Positions 24,701 through 33,731 of a stretch of 64,000 nt of DNA are shown one piece after another. The notes under the pieces are model-generated. The model did no database searches. It saw only the letters and a list, made by a program, of their open reading frames with translations, and had not been told where the DNA came from. Location of the stretch: contig NZ_JAAMOZ010000001.1 of NCBI RefSeq assembly GCF_011758645.1, positions 620,001 through 684,000 of the forward strand. Reading direction: 5' to 3'. This DNA is from Brooklawnia cerclae. GTDB lineage: Bacteria > Actinomycetota > Actinomycetes > Propionibacteriales > Propionibacteriaceae. Each line of letters opens with the position of its first letter. Position 1 is the stretch's first letter. The translations under genes were made by a program, and so were the position numbers.

Positions 24701-25590
24701 AGCGCCGGGGCGTCGGCGAGGGCGGACGCCGCGTCCTTCCGATATGTCTGCAGGCGGTCGACGCGGACCGGCGGAGTCTTCTCGCCGGCGGTGACGGGAA
24801 CGTCCAGCCGGTTGCCGGCAGGCGCGAGCGGGCAGGTCACGTAGTTGGTCACCGCGCAGGGGAAACTGATCGCCCGGTTGAAGTCGAGAGCGGTCAGCGA
24901 GGCGAGTGCGTCGGCCGACAGGTCGATGAACCGTCCGGCGCCGTAGGTCTCATGGCCGTTGGTGGCGTCGGTGAAGTGGACGATGCCCCGGACACGGCCG
25001 TCCGCGCCGACCTCGCCCGACACGTCGAACTCGTGGGGCTGTCCCGCGATGTCGGCCGTCAGAGTGCCGACGATCGTGCTGGTCTCCAGCACCCCGTGTT
25101 CGACGGTGGGCGCAAGGACGGGCACGCCGGGTGCGCTGTCGAAGCGCGCGGGCCGTACCCATGCGGGATCGAAGGGGAACACCGGCACGTCGGGGAGTTG
25201 TCTGCGGGCCGATTCCTTCGGATCCCGCACGCGGATCCCGTGGATCGCCTCACCGAGACTGTCGACGCGCGAGAGCACCTCGAGCCTGAGATCGCCCGCG
25301 AGAAGCCGGCTGCTGCGCCCCTGCCCCGCGTCCTGCCCGTGCTCGTCGAGGACGACCGTCGCCTCGGTGACGGGCTTCCCGTCGACCGTGATCGTCTCGG
25401 CGCCGTCGTCGGGCACGTAGGTGATGATGCCCTCCACCAGCACCCAGGAGCCGGGCACGTTCGCGATCCGTAGCGGGGTTCCCTCGTCGAGCCAGTCCAG
25501 GCTGACGAGCGACAACCAGCCGTACGGGCTGTTGAGCCGCCGTACTCGGGCCTCATGCCATTCCCGCCATTGCTGCTCGGTCGTGGTCAT
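24697..25590 (-). CDS. DUF1684 protein
   Basis: A 297-residue cytoplasmic protein of the DUF1684 family. It starts with WHEARVRRLNSPYGWLSLVSLDWL, the family's opening, and ends with the conserved TYGAGRFIDL, LDFNRAISFPCAVTNYVTCPLAPAGNRL block. The Cys and Pro-rich NPxC-type motif is conserved and might bind a metal or substrate, but no reaction is known. ATG 25590 has AGGAAGG upstream. Its stop overlaps the start of the molybdoenzyme (GTGA), so it is the first gene of a three-gene operon and may act on the same substrate. Confidence 0.85.
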   Translation of the reverse strand: MTTTEQQWREWHEARVRRLNSPYGWLSLVSLDWLDEGTPLRIANVPGSWVLVEGIITYVPDDGAETITVDGKPVTEATVVLDEHGQDAGQGRSSRLLAGDLRLEVLSRVDSLGEAIHGIRVRDPKESARRQLPDVPVFPFDPAWVRPARFDSAPGVPVLAPTVEHGVLETSTIVGTLTADIAGQPHEFDVSGEVGADGRVRGIVHFTDATNGHETYGAGRFIDLSADALASLTALDFNRAISFPCAVTNYVTCPLAPAGNRLDVPVTAGEKTPPVRVDRLQTYRKDAASALADAPAL

Positions 25591-26129
25591 CGGCCCGCCT
25601 TCCTGAGGTGCCCGCCTGGTGCGGACATGTGTTGATGACGATTCTGCCCCCAAGCCGAGGTGAAACCGAGTTCTCCGGGAACCCGGTCCCGGACAGTGGG
25701 GGATGCGGGACGTCCCCCACCGTTCGCGCCAGGTCCCTGGGCACGAACGGCAGGGGAATCCCGGTTGGATCAGGGCCTTGCGCGGACGCCCGTCCTGGGC
25801 AGTTCGCCGTGGAGTCCCACAGTGCCCCTGGGTGAGATCCTGCGGCGTGGTCGACGCGGTCCTGATGCGATCCGGCGTACTGGTTCCCCCGAGCAGTACG
25901 TCTTCCCTGCGGCCCGGCCATTCGCCGGTGCCTTGTCGCGCACCGTGCGGTCCGGGTCGCGACCGCTTCCATCGTGCGGTCATTAGCACGGATGCGGAGG
26001 GTGATGCGGCGTTTTTCACCCTCGGTTTCACCCTCACGACCCGAGACGGGTCGGCGGTGGCGGCTGCTGTGGCGCGCCGATCCGGTCACAAGGCTCGGCA
26101 ATTTGCTGCAGACAAGCGAGGACTATGCG
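25591..26129. other. 540-bp stretch without a recognisable gene
   Basis: No convincing coding frame on either strand. A perfect 8-bp stem (GTGGGGGA / TCCCCCAC, 9-base loop) sits at 25696-25720, about 105 bases upstream of DUF1684. A second stem pairs GAGGGTGA at 25997-26004 with TCACCCTC at 26016-26023; that arm is duplicated at 26028-26035. The second stem may end the transcript of the metallopeptidase-family gene on the minus strand. The promoter of the DUF1684 operon must lie here, but no clear box was found. Confidence 0.5.
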
Positions 26130-26567
26130 TCAGAAGTCGTCGTCCACGTCCGGGTCGATGTCGTGCATGGACCGGCCCGTCAACGCGGCCAGCTGCTCCA
26201 CGAGGGTGACGTGCACGAGGTCGCGCAGATCGGCCCGGTCGGAGGCGCGCCGCTCGAGGGGGCGCCGGAAGATCACGATGCGTCCCGGGTGATCGGGCGT
26301 CGCCTCCAGCGCTGCGGCCAGCGGCACCCGGTCGAGCGCGGCCCAGTCGAAACCGGAACTGGGGACGTCCTCCACACCGATGTCGACGCCCACGAGCGCT
26401 TCCGGGCAGGTCTCCATCAGCCGTTGGACCGATGCGGTCATACACTCGAGGAAATACTCGGCTGCCGTGCTGCGTCCGGGAAATCGCATGGGGTGTCCGG
26501 TGAACCGGTTCGGCAGTGCCAGCGGGCCGCGAACCCCGCGTCCATGGCGATCCCTGCGGTGCGGCAT
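26130..26567 (-). CDS. Metallopeptidase-family protein without HEXXH
   Basis: A 145-residue actinobacterial protein of the small zincin-like family that neighbours DUF3499. The N-terminus is basic (MPHRRDRHGRGVRGPLALP), followed by GVDIGVEDVPSSG and a RIVIFRRPLE strand as in the family. The helix where active members carry an HEIAHHFG-type zinc site reads VEQLAALTG, so all zinc ligands are replaced and hydrolase activity is unlikely. ATG 26567 is supported by TAGAGT 7 bases upstream; the longer open frame to 27782 is antisense to real genes. Confidence 0.8.
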   Translation of the reverse strand: MPHRRDRHGRGVRGPLALPNRFTGHPMRFPGRSTAAEYFLECMTASVQRLMETCPEALVGVDIGVEDVPSSGFDWAALDRVPLAAALEATPDHPGRIVIFRRPLERRASDRADLRDLVHVTLVEQLAALTGRSMHDIDPDVDDDF

Positions 26568-26574
26568 GCCCCAG

Positions 26575-26580
26575 ACTCTA
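26575..26580 (-). promoter_or_regulatory. -10 box of leaderless metallopeptidase-family promoter
   Basis: TAGAGT on the minus strand, 7 bases before ATG 26567. Confidence 0.6.
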
Positions 26581-26644
26581 ATGCGGTGGTCGAGACACGG
26601 TGACCGCAGCCGCTCCAAAGATGGGGTGGCCGAGGTTGGCGGAT

Positions 26645-26650
26645 TAGCCT
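26645..26650 (+). promoter_or_regulatory. -10 box of leaderless DUF3499 promoter
   Basis: TAGCCT, then 7 bases, then GTG 26658. Confidence 0.55.
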
Positions 26651-26657
26651 TTGGAGG

Positions 26658-27038
26658 GTGATGAACAGGTACTGCTCGCGTAGCGGGTGTTCCAATCGTG
26701 CGGCCGCGACGCTCACGTACGTGTACGCCGATTCGACCGCGGTGCTCGGCCCTCTGGCGATGCAGGCGACGCCGGGCTGCTACGACCTGTGCGCCACGCA
26801 TGCCGCGTCGATGACCGCGCCACGCGGGTGGGAGGTCATCCGTCTGTCGGAGCCCGAACCCGGCCCGCCCGAACCGGACGAGGACGACCTGTTGGCCCTG
26901 GCGAACGCCGTGCGCGAGATCGGCTTCGCCGACGCTCCGCCGTCGACCCGGGGGCCCGATCCCGCGTCCGTGGTCGAACTCGGCCGTCGCGGGCACCTCC
27001 GGGTCATCGCGGACGCTGCCCGCGAACGCATCGACTAG
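26658..27038 (+). CDS. DUF3499 protein
   Basis: A 126-residue actinobacterial protein. Near the N-terminus CSRSGC and, about 30 residues later, CYDLCATH form a likely zinc ribbon; the rest is acidic and flexible with a short basic helix at the end (RRGHLRVIADAARERID). Function unknown. GTG 26658 or the ATG right after it is the start. The gene opens the DUF3499, HAD, Trm112, SIS, ahcY series that is conserved in actinobacteria near mannose-phosphate genes. Confidence 0.85.
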   Translation: MMNRYCSRSGCSNRAAATLTYVYADSTAVLGPLAMQATPGCYDLCATHAASMTAPRGWEVIRLSEPEPGPPEPDEDDLLALANAVREIGFADAPPSTRGPDPASVVELGRRGHLRVIADAARERID

Positions 27039-27041
27039 GCT
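27036..27041 (+). promoter_or_regulatory. -10 box of leaderless HAD gene promoter
   Basis: TAGGCT, then 6 bases, then GTG 27048. Confidence 0.55.
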
Positions 27042-27047
27042 GGCCGG

Positions 27048-27854
27048 GTGACCCAGGCTGTTATTCAGGAGATCGACGGTCTCCTCCCCGGGCAGATCCG
27101 GATCGTCGCCTTTGATCTGGACGACACCCTCGCGCCGTCCAAGTCGCCGCTGTCGTCCCAGATGGCACGTGTGCTCGCCGACCTGCTCGCCGTGCGCTCC
27201 GTGTGCATCATCTCGGGCGGGCGCTTCGAGCAGTTCGCCACACAGGTGTTGCGGCGCCTTCCGGACGACGCCGACCTGTCCGAACTGCATCTGATGCCCA
27301 CCTGCGGTACGCGCTATCTGCGCCATGTCGACGGTGAGTGGCAGCAGGTGTACGCGCACGACCTGCCGGACGACCGGAAGGCCGCCGCGATCGAGGCCCT
27401 TGAACGCCAGGCTCGCGCACTGGGGCTGTGGGAGCCGGACGATCGGGTCGCCGGGCCCCGCATCGAGGACCGCGGTTCCCAGATCACCTACTCCGCGCTG
27501 GGCCAGCGTGCCGCCGTGGACGACAAGAAGCGCTGGGACCCCGACGGTGGCAAGCGTGAACGGCTCCGGGCTGCTGTCGCCGCCGAACTGCCCGACCTCG
27601 AGGTACGCTCCGGCGGCTCGACCTCCATCGACATCACCGCCAAGGGCATCGACAAGGCCTACGGGATCGCCGCGCTGGCGAAGCAGACCGGAATCGGCCT
27701 CGACGAGATGCTGTTCGTCGGCGATCGCTTGATGCCCGGGGGAAACGACTACCCGGTGGCCGAGCTCGGCGTGCGCTGCCATGCGGTCGAAGGCCCCGAG
27801 CAGACCGTGGCCTTCCTGGGCCGGCTCATCCCGCTACTCGCACAGCACGACTGA
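27048..27854 (+). CDS. HAD-IIB hydrolase, phosphomannomutase-like
   Basis: A 268-residue haloacid dehalogenase enzyme. Motif I is FDLDDTLAPSKSPL (nucleophile and acid Asp residues), motif II CIISGG, motif III Lys in TAKGIDKAYG, motif IV FVGDRLMPGGNDYP. The cap holds EDRGSQITYSALGQRA and SGGSTSIDI, as in eukaryotic-type phosphomannomutases and their bacterial relatives. It may isomerise mannose 6-phosphate to mannose 1-phosphate for manC, or simply dephosphorylate a sugar phosphate. The start is GTG 27048 after a leaderless-type -10 box. Confidence 0.85.
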   Translation: MTQAVIQEIDGLLPGQIRIVAFDLDDTLAPSKSPLSSQMARVLADLLAVRSVCIISGGRFEQFATQVLRRLPDDADLSELHLMPTCGTRYLRHVDGEWQQVYAHDLPDDRKAAAIEALERQARALGLWEPDDRVAGPRIEDRGSQITYSALGQRAAVDDKKRWDPDGGKRERLRAAVAAELPDLEVRSGGSTSIDITAKGIDKAYGIAALAKQTGIGLDEMLFVGDRLMPGGNDYPVAELGVRCHAVEGPEQTVAFLGRLIPLLAQHD

Positions 27855-27863
27855 GGAGGATCC

Positions 27864-28067
27864 ATGAGCGACCAGGAGGGTGTCGACGAACTCGGCCTCA
27901 CGAGCAAGTTCTTGGAGATCGCGGCCTGTCCGGCCTGCCACTCCGGCTTCGCCGTCGACTACGAGGCCTCCGAGCTGGTGTGTGTGAATGCCGAGTGCGG
28001 GCTCGCCTATCCGGTGACCGAAGGCATCCCCGTGCTGCTCGTCGACCAGGCCCGGCGTCCCGACTGA
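27864..28067 (+). CDS. Trm112 family protein
   Basis: A 67-residue zinc-ribbon protein with CPAC and, after about 20 residues, CVNAEC, followed by the conserved GLAYPVTEGIPVLL end. Family members stabilise methyltransferases in eukaryotes; bacterial ones often stand beside mannose or lipid-sugar genes and have no proven role. GAGGAGG lies 4 bases before ATG 27864. It follows the HAD gene by 9 bases and precedes the SIS gene by 13, so all three are co-transcribed. Confidence 0.92.
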   Translation: MSDQEGVDELGLTSKFLEIAACPACHSGFAVDYEASELVCVNAECGLAYPVTEGIPVLLVDQARRPD

Positions 28068-28080
28068 GGCAGGAGCGGCG

Positions 28081-29109
28081 ATGATCCCCGAGTTCGACGA
28101 CACGCGCCTGGACGATCCCGAGGTGCTCGCGTCCCACGACGAACAGCTCCGGCAACTCGCGGGCACGGGTGCGCGGATCCGTATCGAGGCCGCCGACGCC
28201 GATCTGGCGGCGGGGGCCACGGACGTCAAACCGCGCGGCGTGGTGGTGGTCGGCGCCGAGGCCCGGCTGGTGAGGGCGGTGCTGGAGCCCGTCTGCCCGG
28301 TGCCGCTGGTGGCCTGGTCGCTGCCGGGTCTGCCCGGCTGGGTGGGAGCCCTCGACCTGGTCGTCGTCCTGGCCAGCAGGCAGGACGACTCGTCGTCCGC
28401 GCTGTTGGCCACGGTCGCCCAGGCGGCCCGCCGGGGATGTCTGCTGCTCGTCGCCGCACCCGCCGGTTCGGCCGTGGCCGATGCCGCGTCGTCGCGCACC
28501 ACGCTCCTCGTCCCCACCCGCACCGGGGACGTGATGGCCGCGGCGGTCGTGGTGTGCTCGTTGCTCAACCGGCTGGGGCTGGCCCCCGAGGTGAATCCCG
28601 AGCACGCCGCCGAGGCGGCCGACATGGTTGCCGAGGTGTCGAGTCCTCATCGCGACCTGTCGTCCAACCCCGCCAAGGACCTCGCCTGCGGGCTGGGGGA
28701 CGCAGATCCGCTCGTGTGGGGCGGCAGCGTCCTGGCCGCCAGGGCCGCCCGCCGCATCGCGGAGGCGCTTCGCCTGCACTCGGGACGCCACGCGCTGTCC
28801 GCGGACGCGGGAGAGATGGCGCAGGTGATGCGGCACGTGCGACCGCGTGATCCCTTCGCTGACCCGTTCACCGACGACGTGCAGCGTCGCCCGGCGCTCG
28901 TGCTGCTGGACGATCAGACCAGCGACGTGGCGGCCGGGCAGACATCGGAGCTCAGGAGCCTCGCCGAGGCGAAGAGCGTGCGGGTGTGTGAACTCGAGGC
29001 CGGTTCCGGCACGGAGGTCGACCGCTACGTGACCCTGCTCATGCAGGGGCTCTACGGGGCCACCTACCTGGGCATCGGACTCGGCACGGACGAGGGAGCC
29101 CGCCCCTGA
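28081..29109 (+). CDS. SIS-domain protein (TobH-like, phosphosugar isomerase-like)
   Basis: A 342-residue protein related to bifunctional phosphoglucose/phosphomannose isomerases. The first sugar-isomerase fold is visible as VVVVGAEARLV, LDLVVVLASRQDDSSS, CLLLVAAPAGS; the NPAKDLACGLGDADPLVWGGSVLAARAARRIAEAL stretch matches the linker and second fold of the TobH group. In mycobacteria the equivalent gene lies between the mannose mutase and manA. Catalytic Glu/His residues of true isomerases are hard to place, so activity is uncertain. It belongs to the operon started by the HAD gene. Confidence 0.8.
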   Translation: MIPEFDDTRLDDPEVLASHDEQLRQLAGTGARIRIEAADADLAAGATDVKPRGVVVVGAEARLVRAVLEPVCPVPLVAWSLPGLPGWVGALDLVVVLASRQDDSSSALLATVAQAARRGCLLLVAAPAGSAVADAASSRTTLLVPTRTGDVMAAAVVVCSLLNRLGLAPEVNPEHAAEAADMVAEVSSPHRDLSSNPAKDLACGLGDADPLVWGGSVLAARAARRIAEALRLHSGRHALSADAGEMAQVMRHVRPRDPFADPFTDDVQRRPALVLLDDQTSDVAAGQTSELRSLAEAKSVRVCELEAGSGTEVDRYVTLLMQGLYGATYLGIGLGTDEGARP

Positions 29110-29114
29110 GCGGG

Positions 29115-29120
29115 TAGGCT
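29115..29120 (+). promoter_or_regulatory. -10 box of leaderless ahcY promoter
   Basis: TAGGCT, then 7 bases, then ATG 29128. A leaderless start leaves no room for a SAH riboswitch. Confidence 0.6.
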
Positions 29121-29127
29121 TCCCGGC

Positions 29128-30543
29128 ATGGATTTCCGCGTCGCTGACCTGGGCCTGGCCGATTTCGGCCGCCGGGAGATCACCCTTGCCGAACACGAGA
29201 TGCCGGGCCTCATGGCCATGCGGGAGCGCTACGGGGCGTCCAAACCGCTGACCGGCGCGCGGATCAGCGGCTCCCTGCACATGACCGTCCAGACCGCGGT
29301 GCTCATCGAGACGCTGATCGCCCTCGGCGCCCAGGTGCGATGGGCGTCCTGCAACATCTACTCGACGCAGGACCATGCGGCCGCCGCGATCGCCGTCGGG
29401 CCCGACGGGTCACCGGACGACCCCCGGGGCGTCCCGGTGTTCGCCTGGAAGGGGGAGACCCTGCCCGAGTACTGGGAATGCACGACCGAGATCTTCCGCT
29501 GGCCGGGTGATGAGTTGCCCACGATGATCCTGGACGACGGCGGGGACGCGACCCTGCTGGTGCACAAGGGCGCCGAGTTCGGCGACGCCGTGCCGCAGGC
29601 GGGCCCCGGCGACTCCGCCGAGTACGGGGTGGTGCTCGACCGGCTGCGCGCGACCACCGACATCGACTGGGAGGCGATCGCGAGCAGCCTGCTCGGCGTC
29701 ACCGAGGAGACCACGACGGGAGCCCACAGGCTGCACCAGATGGCCCGCGAGGGCACGCTGCGCTTCCCCGCGATCAACGTGAACGACTCGGTCACCAAGT
29801 CGAAGTTCGACAACAAGTACGGCTGCCGCCACTCGCTGATCGACGGCATCAACCGCGCGACCGACGTCCTCATCGGCGGCAAGACCGCGGTCGTCTGCGG
29901 CTACGGCGACGTCGGTAAGGGCTGCGCCGAGTCGCTGCGCGGCCAGGGGGCCCGGGTGCTGGTCACCGAGATCGACCCGATCTGCGCGCTCCAGGCCGCC
30001 ATGGACGGCTTCCAGGTCGTCCGACTCGATGATGTGGTTGGCACCGCCGACATCTTCGTGACGGCGACCGGTTGCTGCGACGTCATCACGGCCGAGCAGG
30101 TGAGCCGGATGAAGCATCAGGCGATCATCGGCAACATCGGGCACTTCGACAACGAGATCGACATGGCCGGGTTGGCGGCGTGGCCGGGTGTGCGCTGCGA
30201 GGAGATCAAGCCTCAGGTCGACCTGTGGCGCTTCGAGGACGGGCATGGGGTGATCGTCCTGTCGGGCGGGCGCCTGCTGAACCTGGGGAACGCCACCGGC
30301 CACCCGAGCTTCGTCATGAGCAACTCCTTCACCAACCAGGTGCTGGCCCAGATCGAACTGTTCACCAACCACGACGCTTTTCCGGTGGGTGTGCACGTCC
30401 TGCCGAAGAGGCTGGACGAGCAGGTCGCGCGCCTGCATCTCGAGGCCCTCGGCGTGCACCTGTCGACGCTCACCGATCGACAGGCGGACTATCTGGGGGT
30501 GCCGGTCGACGGCCCGTACAAGGCCGACGATTATCGCTACTGA
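29128..30543 (+). CDS. ahcY: S-adenosylhomocysteine hydrolase
   Basis: Splits S-adenosylhomocysteine to adenosine and homocysteine, relieving product inhibition of methyltransferases. The 471-residue cytoplasmic enzyme has all hallmarks: [30 protein letters not shown], the [14 protein letters not shown] signature, the NAD loop [27 protein letters not shown], and the C-terminal KADDYRY whose Lys and Tyr reach into the neighbouring subunit. Length is normal for the actinobacterial form. Confidence 0.98.
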   Translation: MDFRVADLGLADFGRREITLAEHEMPGLMAMRERYGASKPLTGARISGSLHMTVQTAVLIETLIALGAQVRWASCNIYSTQDHAAAAIAVGPDGSPDDPRGVPVFAWKGETLPEYWECTTEIFRWPGDELPTMILDDGGDATLLVHKGAEFGDAVPQAGPGDSAEYGVVLDRLRATTDIDWEAIASSLLGVTEETTTGAHRLHQMAREGTLRFPAINVNDSVTKSKFDNKYGCRHSLIDGINRATDVLIGGKTAVVCGYGDVGKGCAESLRGQGARVLVTEIDPICALQAAMDGFQVVRLDDVVGTADIFVTATGCCDVITAEQVSRMKHQAIIGNIGHFDNEIDMAGLAAWPGVRCEEIKPQVDLWRFEDGHGVIVLSGGRLLNLGNATGHPSFVMSNSFTNQVLAQIELFTNHDAFPVGVHVLPKRLDEQVARLHLEALGVHLSTLTDRQADYLGVPVDGPYKADDYRY

Positions 30544-30645
30544 GGGTTCGGCGCTATCAAAACGATATGCGGTTGTAACGCGATTGTGACTCCGTGAATG
30601 CGGATCAAAGGCGGGCTGTCATCCGCTGATGCTTGAATGTCCGTC

Positions 30646-31050
30646 ATGGACATCATCACCATCGCGGAGGCTGCCTCCCTTCTGGGCGTCAGCGACGACA
30701 CGGTGCGGCGTCTCGTGGATGCGGGCACGTTGCCCCACAGCCGGGATACGAGTGGACGCAAGGTCATCCCCGGCGACGCGCTGGCGCACTATGCGGCCAG
30801 CAAGCCCGCAGCCCCGGACGAGACGTTCGGGGGCAGGGTCTCGGCCCGTAATCGCCTCGTCGGACTGGTGACCGAGGTGAAGGTCGACGAGGTCATGGGT
30901 CAGGTGGAACTACGCTGCGGGCCCTTCACCATCACCTCGCTCATCAGCGCCGACTCCGTCCGCGAAATGGGATTGGAGCCTGGCAGCGTCGCTGTCGCTG
31001 TCATCAAATCAACCAACGTCATTATCGAAACCCAGGAGGCCCCCCGATGA
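30646..31050 (+). CDS. HTH-TOBE molybdate-responsive regulator
   Basis: About 134 residues. The N-terminal 50 form an excisionase/MerR-like winged helix (ITIAEAASLLGVSDDTVRRLVDAGTLPHSR); the C-terminal 65 form a TOBE (Mop) molybdate-binding domain (RNRLVGLVTEVKVDEVMGQVEL, VIKSTNVIIET). This mirrors ModE in purpose but with a different DNA-binding part. ATG 30646 is preferred; ATG 30637 is possible. The stop overlaps the modA start, so it heads the mod operon and probably represses it when molybdate is plentiful. No convincing operator was found in the 100 bases upstream. Confidence 0.87.
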   Translation: MDIITIAEAASLLGVSDDTVRRLVDAGTLPHSRDTSGRKVIPGDALAHYAASKPAAPDETFGGRVSARNRLVGLVTEVKVDEVMGQVELRCGPFTITSLISADSVREMGLEPGSVAVAVIKSTNVIIETQEAPR

Positions 31051-31856
31051 AACGCCTTGCCGCCGCCGCACTTCTCCTCACGCTTTCCCTGACAGCCTGC
31101 GGGCAGTCGGGTGATTCCTCCACAAGCAGTTCGTCGTCGGGTGCCTCCGCGTCGTCGAGCGCGGCCGGCGATCTCTCGGGCTCCATCACCGTCTACGCGG
31201 CGGCCTCTTTGCAGAAGACCTTCACCGAGTTGGGCGACGACCTCATGGCCGCGAACCCCGACCTCGACGTCGAGTTCGTCTTCGCCGGGTCGAGCGACCT
31301 CGTGTCACAGCTGCAGTCGGGAGCCCCCGGTGACGTCTTCGCCAGTGCGGACGAGAAGAACATGACCAAGGCCACCGACGCCGCCCTCATCGACGGCGAC
31401 CCGGTTCCCTTCGTCACAAATCACCTGACCATCGTCACCGCCCCCGGCAACCCGCACGGCATCGCGAGCCTCGCCGATCTGGCCAACCCCGATCTCAAGG
31501 TGGTCATCTGCGCGGAACAGGTGCCGTGCGGGTCGGCGACCAAGTCGGTGACCGAGCTCGCGGGTGTCACCCTGACACCGGTCAGCGAGGAGAACGCGGT
31601 GACCGGCGTGCTGACCAAGGTCACCAGTGGTGAGGCGGACGCCGGCCTGGTCTACGGGACCGACGCGAAGGGTGCGGGTGACGAGGTCACGGCCGTCGAT
31701 TTCGACGAGGCCGCCGAGGTGACCAACGTGTACCCGATCGGCCTGCTCAAGAGCACCACGAACGCCGAGGGCGCCCAGGCGTTCATCGACCTGGTGCTGT
31801 CCGAGGCCGGCAAGAGCGTCTTCGACGAGGCGGGCTTTGGCCCTGCGGAAGGCTGA
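31047..31856 (+). CDS. modA: Molybdate ABC transporter substrate-binding lipoprotein
   Basis: Binds molybdate (and tungstate) outside the membrane. The 269-residue protein has a lipoprotein signal peptide (lipobox LTAC), a Ser-rich linker and the ModA fold: [51 protein letters not shown] and GLVYGTDA, the segments that hold the oxyanion. It overlaps the regulator by four bases. It is followed by the permease and ATPase genes, giving a complete importer. Confidence 0.95.
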   Translation: MKRLAAAALLLTLSLTACGQSGDSSTSSSSSGASASSSAAGDLSGSITVYAAASLQKTFTELGDDLMAANPDLDVEFVFAGSSDLVSQLQSGAPGDVFASADEKNMTKATDAALIDGDPVPFVTNHLTIVTAPGNPHGIASLADLANPDLKVVICAEQVPCGSATKSVTELAGVTLTPVSEENAVTGVLTKVTSGEADAGLVYGTDAKGAGDEVTAVDFDEAAEVTNVYPIGLLKSTTNAEGAQAFIDLVLSEAGKSVFDEAGFGPAEG

Positions 31857-32634
31857 CACGCGGGCGGGGGTGCCGGGCTGGCTCGTCGCCCCCGCCGTCG
31901 TGGCGGCTGCGTTCATCCTGATTCCCATCGTCAGCTTGGTGCCCAGCGTCGACTGGGGCAACTTCGTGGGTCTGGTGACCTCGGAGTCGTCCCGGGCGGC
32001 GTTGGTCCTGAGCCTGGAGACCGCGTTGGCGACGACGATCCTGTGCCTGGTGGTCGGCGTTCCCCTGGCGGTCGTGCTCGCACGGCTCGAGTTCCGGGGA
32101 CGCAGGGCGCTGCGGACCGCGGTACTGCTGCCCCTCGTCCTGCCGCCCGTGGTCGGCGGCATCGCGCTGCTCCAGGCATTCGGCCGTCGCGGCCTGCTCG
32201 GCCGCTATCTCGACCCGCTGGGCATCCAGATCGCCTTCACGACAGTCGCGGTCGTCATGTCGCAGATGTTCGTGTCGCTGCCGTTCCTGGTGATCAGCCT
32301 GGAGGGGGCGCTGCGATCGTCCGAACGTGATCTGGAGACGATGGCTGCGACGCTGGGGGCCAACCCGACCAGGGTTTTCACCCGCGTGGTGATGCCGTCG
32401 GTGGCCCCGTCGCTCGCGTCCGGGGCGGTGCTCGCGTTCGCGCGTGCGCTGGGGGAGTTCGGCGCCACGCTCACCTTCGCCGGCAGCCTTCAGGGCCGGA
32501 CGAGGACGTTGCCGCTCGAGATCTATCTGCAACGCGAGGTCGACCCGGATGCCGCGGTGGCCTTGTCGTTGGTGCTCGTCGTGGTCGCCGCAGCGGTGGT
32601 GGCCTCCGTCTACGGTCGAGAGCTCAGCCGATGA
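31837..32634 (+). CDS. modB: Molybdate ABC transporter permease
   Basis: A 265-residue membrane protein with six hydrophobic segments and the EAA loop [23 protein letters not shown] that docks on the ATPase. [15 protein letters not shown] is the typical end motif of ModB. The frame starts at TTG 31837, 20 bases inside the modA gene, with GAGG upstream; GTG 31868 is a less likely start. The stop overlaps the modC start. Confidence 0.94.
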   Translation: MALRKADTRAGVPGWLVAPAVVAAAFILIPIVSLVPSVDWGNFVGLVTSESSRAALVLSLETALATTILCLVVGVPLAVVLARLEFRGRRALRTAVLLPLVLPPVVGGIALLQAFGRRGLLGRYLDPLGIQIAFTTVAVVMSQMFVSLPFLVISLEGALRSSERDLETMAATLGANPTRVFTRVVMPSVAPSLASGAVLAFARALGEFGATLTFAGSLQGRTRTLPLEIYLQREVDPDAAVALSLVLVVVAAAVVASVYGRELSR

Positions 32635-33731
32635 GCGGATTGCGTGTCGCCGGCCGCGTCGACGAGCGTGACGTGGACGCCGAGCTGATCGTTCCGCAGG
32701 GACGCGTCTTGGCGGTGATCGGCCCGAATGGCGCCGGCAAGTCGACCATGCTTCAGGTCGCCTCTGGGCTCTTGTTGCCCGATGCCGGGCGCGTTGAACT
32801 GGACGGCAGGGTGCTGACCGATGTCGAAGCGGGAATCCAGGTGCCGGTGCACCGCAGGCGAATCGGCCTGCTCGCGCAGTCGGGTCTGCTGTTCCGGCAC
32901 CTGTCTGTGCTCGACAATGTCGCTTTCGGCCCGCGCAGCCAGGGCGCGTCTCGTCACTCGGCCCGGACGACGGCCCTGGAATGGCTGGAGCGTGTCGGTG
33001 TCGCCGAGCTCGCGCCCCGGCCTTCCCGGGAACTGTCAGGAGGCCAGGCCCAGCGGGTCGCCCTGGCGCGAACCCTCGCGGCATCCCCTGACGCGCTGCT
33101 GCTGGACGAGCCGACATCGGCCCTCGACGTGCGTGTCGCTGCGGGGCTGCGCCAGGTGCTGACCGAGGCGACGCGCGGTCTGACGACGATCCTGGTGAGC
33201 CATGATCTGCTCGACATCGTCTCGCTCGCCGACGAGGTGGCCGTCATCGAGAACGGACGCGTCGTGGAGCAGGGCGAGACCGCTCGGGTGCTCGGACGCC
33301 CGACGTCGTCGTTCGCGGCCGGGCTGGCCGGGGTGAACCTCGTGCGGGGACGCCTGGACGGCACGGACGCGCTGATCGGCGAGGGGCTGCACATCCACGG
33401 GATTCCCGAGGACGAACCCGCCGGGGACGAAGTCCTCGCGGTCATCCGGCCGTCCTCGATCGTCGTCTCGCTGTCGCGCCCGGAGTCCAGCGCCCGCAAC
33501 GTGTGGCAGGGCCAGGTCAACGTCCTGGAGCCGCTTCCGCACGGCATCCGGGTGCGTGCCGACGTGGGGCAACTCGAACTGGCCGCGGACATCACCACGG
33601 CGTCGGCTGCGGAACTGAAACTCGCGCCCGGCACGCGGGTGTGGCTGTCGGTGAAGGCTCAGGAAGTGGCGATCAGTGGTGTCTCGGCGCATTCGGCGCC
33701 GAGTTCCGGAGTCACAGCATCCGGCGCATGA
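32631..33731 (+). CDS. modC: Molybdate ABC transporter ATP-binding protein
   Basis: A 366-residue ATPase. Walker [10 protein letters not shown], signature [15 protein letters not shown], Walker [16 protein letters not shown] and the switch His in LVSHDLLD are intact. From about residue 290 a C-terminal TOBE domain ([20 protein letters not shown]) can sense molybdate. ATG 32631 overlaps modB by ATGA. It meets the GNAT gene tail to tail, with the last 20 bases shared. Confidence 0.95.
   Translation: MSGLRVAGRVDERDVDAELIVPQGRVLAVIGPNGAGKSTMLQVASGLLLPDAGRVELDGRVLTDVEAGIQVPVHRRRIGLLAQSGLLFRHLSVLDNVAFGPRSQGASRHSARTTALEWLERVGVAELAPRPSRELSGGQAQRVALARTLAASPDALLLDEPTSALDVRVAAGLRQVLTEATRGLTTILVSHDLLDIVSLADEVAVIENGRVVEQGETARVLGRPTSSFAAGLAGVNLVRGRLDGTDALIGEGLHIHGIPEDEPAGDEVLAVIRPSSIVVSLSRPESSARNVWQGQVNVLEPLPHGIRVRADVGQLELAADITTASAAELKLAPGTRVWLSVKAQEVAISGVSAHSAPSSGVTASGA

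Noticed and set aside
29110-29127. SAH riboswitch before ahcY
   Set aside because: Only 18 bases separate the genes and the promoter appears leaderless.
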